Below, in pieces: positions 39,183-39,221 of a DNA stretch of 39,221 nucleotides. Source of the stretch: Candidatus Pacearchaeota archaeon (GTDB lineage: Archaea > Nanobdellota > Nanobdellia > Pacearchaeales > GW2011-AR1); assembly GCA_016181885.1 (NCBI GenBank), contig JACOYJ010000024.1, forward strand, positions 1-39,221, read 5' to 3'. Made by a program: the position numbers and the translations under genes. Position 1 is the first letter of the stretch. Every line of letters starts with the position of its first letter. Under the pieces are notes generated by a model that made no database searches, was not told where the DNA came from, and saw only the letters and a program-made list of their open reading frames with translations.

Positions 39183-39221
39183 AATGAAAAAGAGTTTGTC
39201 AGACATGTATTTGCTAGGTAG
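39183..39221 (+). CDS. Possible gene start truncated by the window end
   Basis: ATG at 39183 opens MKKSLSDMYLLG and runs to the last base. It is too short to judge, but it could be the first codons of a gene divergent from ndk. Confidence 0.25.
   Translation, partial: NEKEFVRHVFAR

Noticed and set aside
1-39221. tRNA, rRNA or known riboswitch
   Set aside because: No cloverleaf T-arm pattern, rRNA-like GC block or recognisable riboswitch core was found by eye; a covariance-model scan would be decisive.

Overview
The window is AT-rich (gene bodies sampled by eye are roughly one-third G+C) and archaeal. It encodes RadA, aEF-1beta, an RPA-type OB-fold protein, an archaellum-type ATPase/membrane pair (FlaI/FlaJ class) and a FlaK-like prepilin peptidase. 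Most genes are preceded by a TATA box whose centre lies about 25 bp from the start codon, as expected for leaderless archaeal transcripts. Small membrane proteins, pilin-like mini-proteins and several bacterial-type enzymes (MetK, AcpS) suggest a DPANN archaeon of the Woesearchaeota/Pacearchaeota kind. The lineage is inferred from gene style only. I saw no rRNA, tRNA or CRISPR array.

Layout. 1-863: 3' end of an RHS-repeat protein with a variable C-terminal domain. 1241-3977: a diversity-generating retroelement (DGR) made of a target gene with its variable repeat (VR), a template repeat (TR) and a DGR-type reverse transcriptase. All 18 TR/VR differences fall at template adenines. 3980-7396: membrane, PRC-barrel and coiled-coil genes. 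7513-10713: two unknown genes and the pilus ATPase. 10840-12559: a thiol/metal-type cassette (CPxC membrane protein, three Cys-rich mini-proteins, glutaredoxin) divergent from an HxlR regulator, with an 8-3-8 palindrome between them. 12574-14660: branched-chain aminotransferase and a flippase-like protein. 14963-24049: the FlaJ/TadC-like protein, a run of overlapping pilin-like mini-genes, and the prepilin peptidase, separated by gene-free gaps that share dispersed repeats.

24159-27442: two HEPN/nucleotidyltransferase toxin-antitoxin modules. Each lies between the 3' end of a housekeeping-like gene (HIT protein, aEF-1beta) and a short second copy of that gene's tail. 27493-30752: membrane proteins, RPA-like protein, methyltransferase and AcpS. 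30803-34795: RadA with two full-size inteins. 34797-36411: a tandem family of small acidic YDDDG proteins, the last fused to a GC-rich, bacterial-looking DUF59/MIP18 gene. 36555-39075: MetK, a small protein, a CDGSH protein and nucleoside diphosphate kinase.

The strongest system is the DGR: the RT would copy the TR RNA with errors at adenines and rewrite 28 codons of the target protein. Other items needing a second look are a 162-bp non-coding element present in two inverted copies (one just upstream of the DGR), the tail-duplication topology at the toxin-antitoxin modules, the Cys-rich cassette, and the GC-rich insert.
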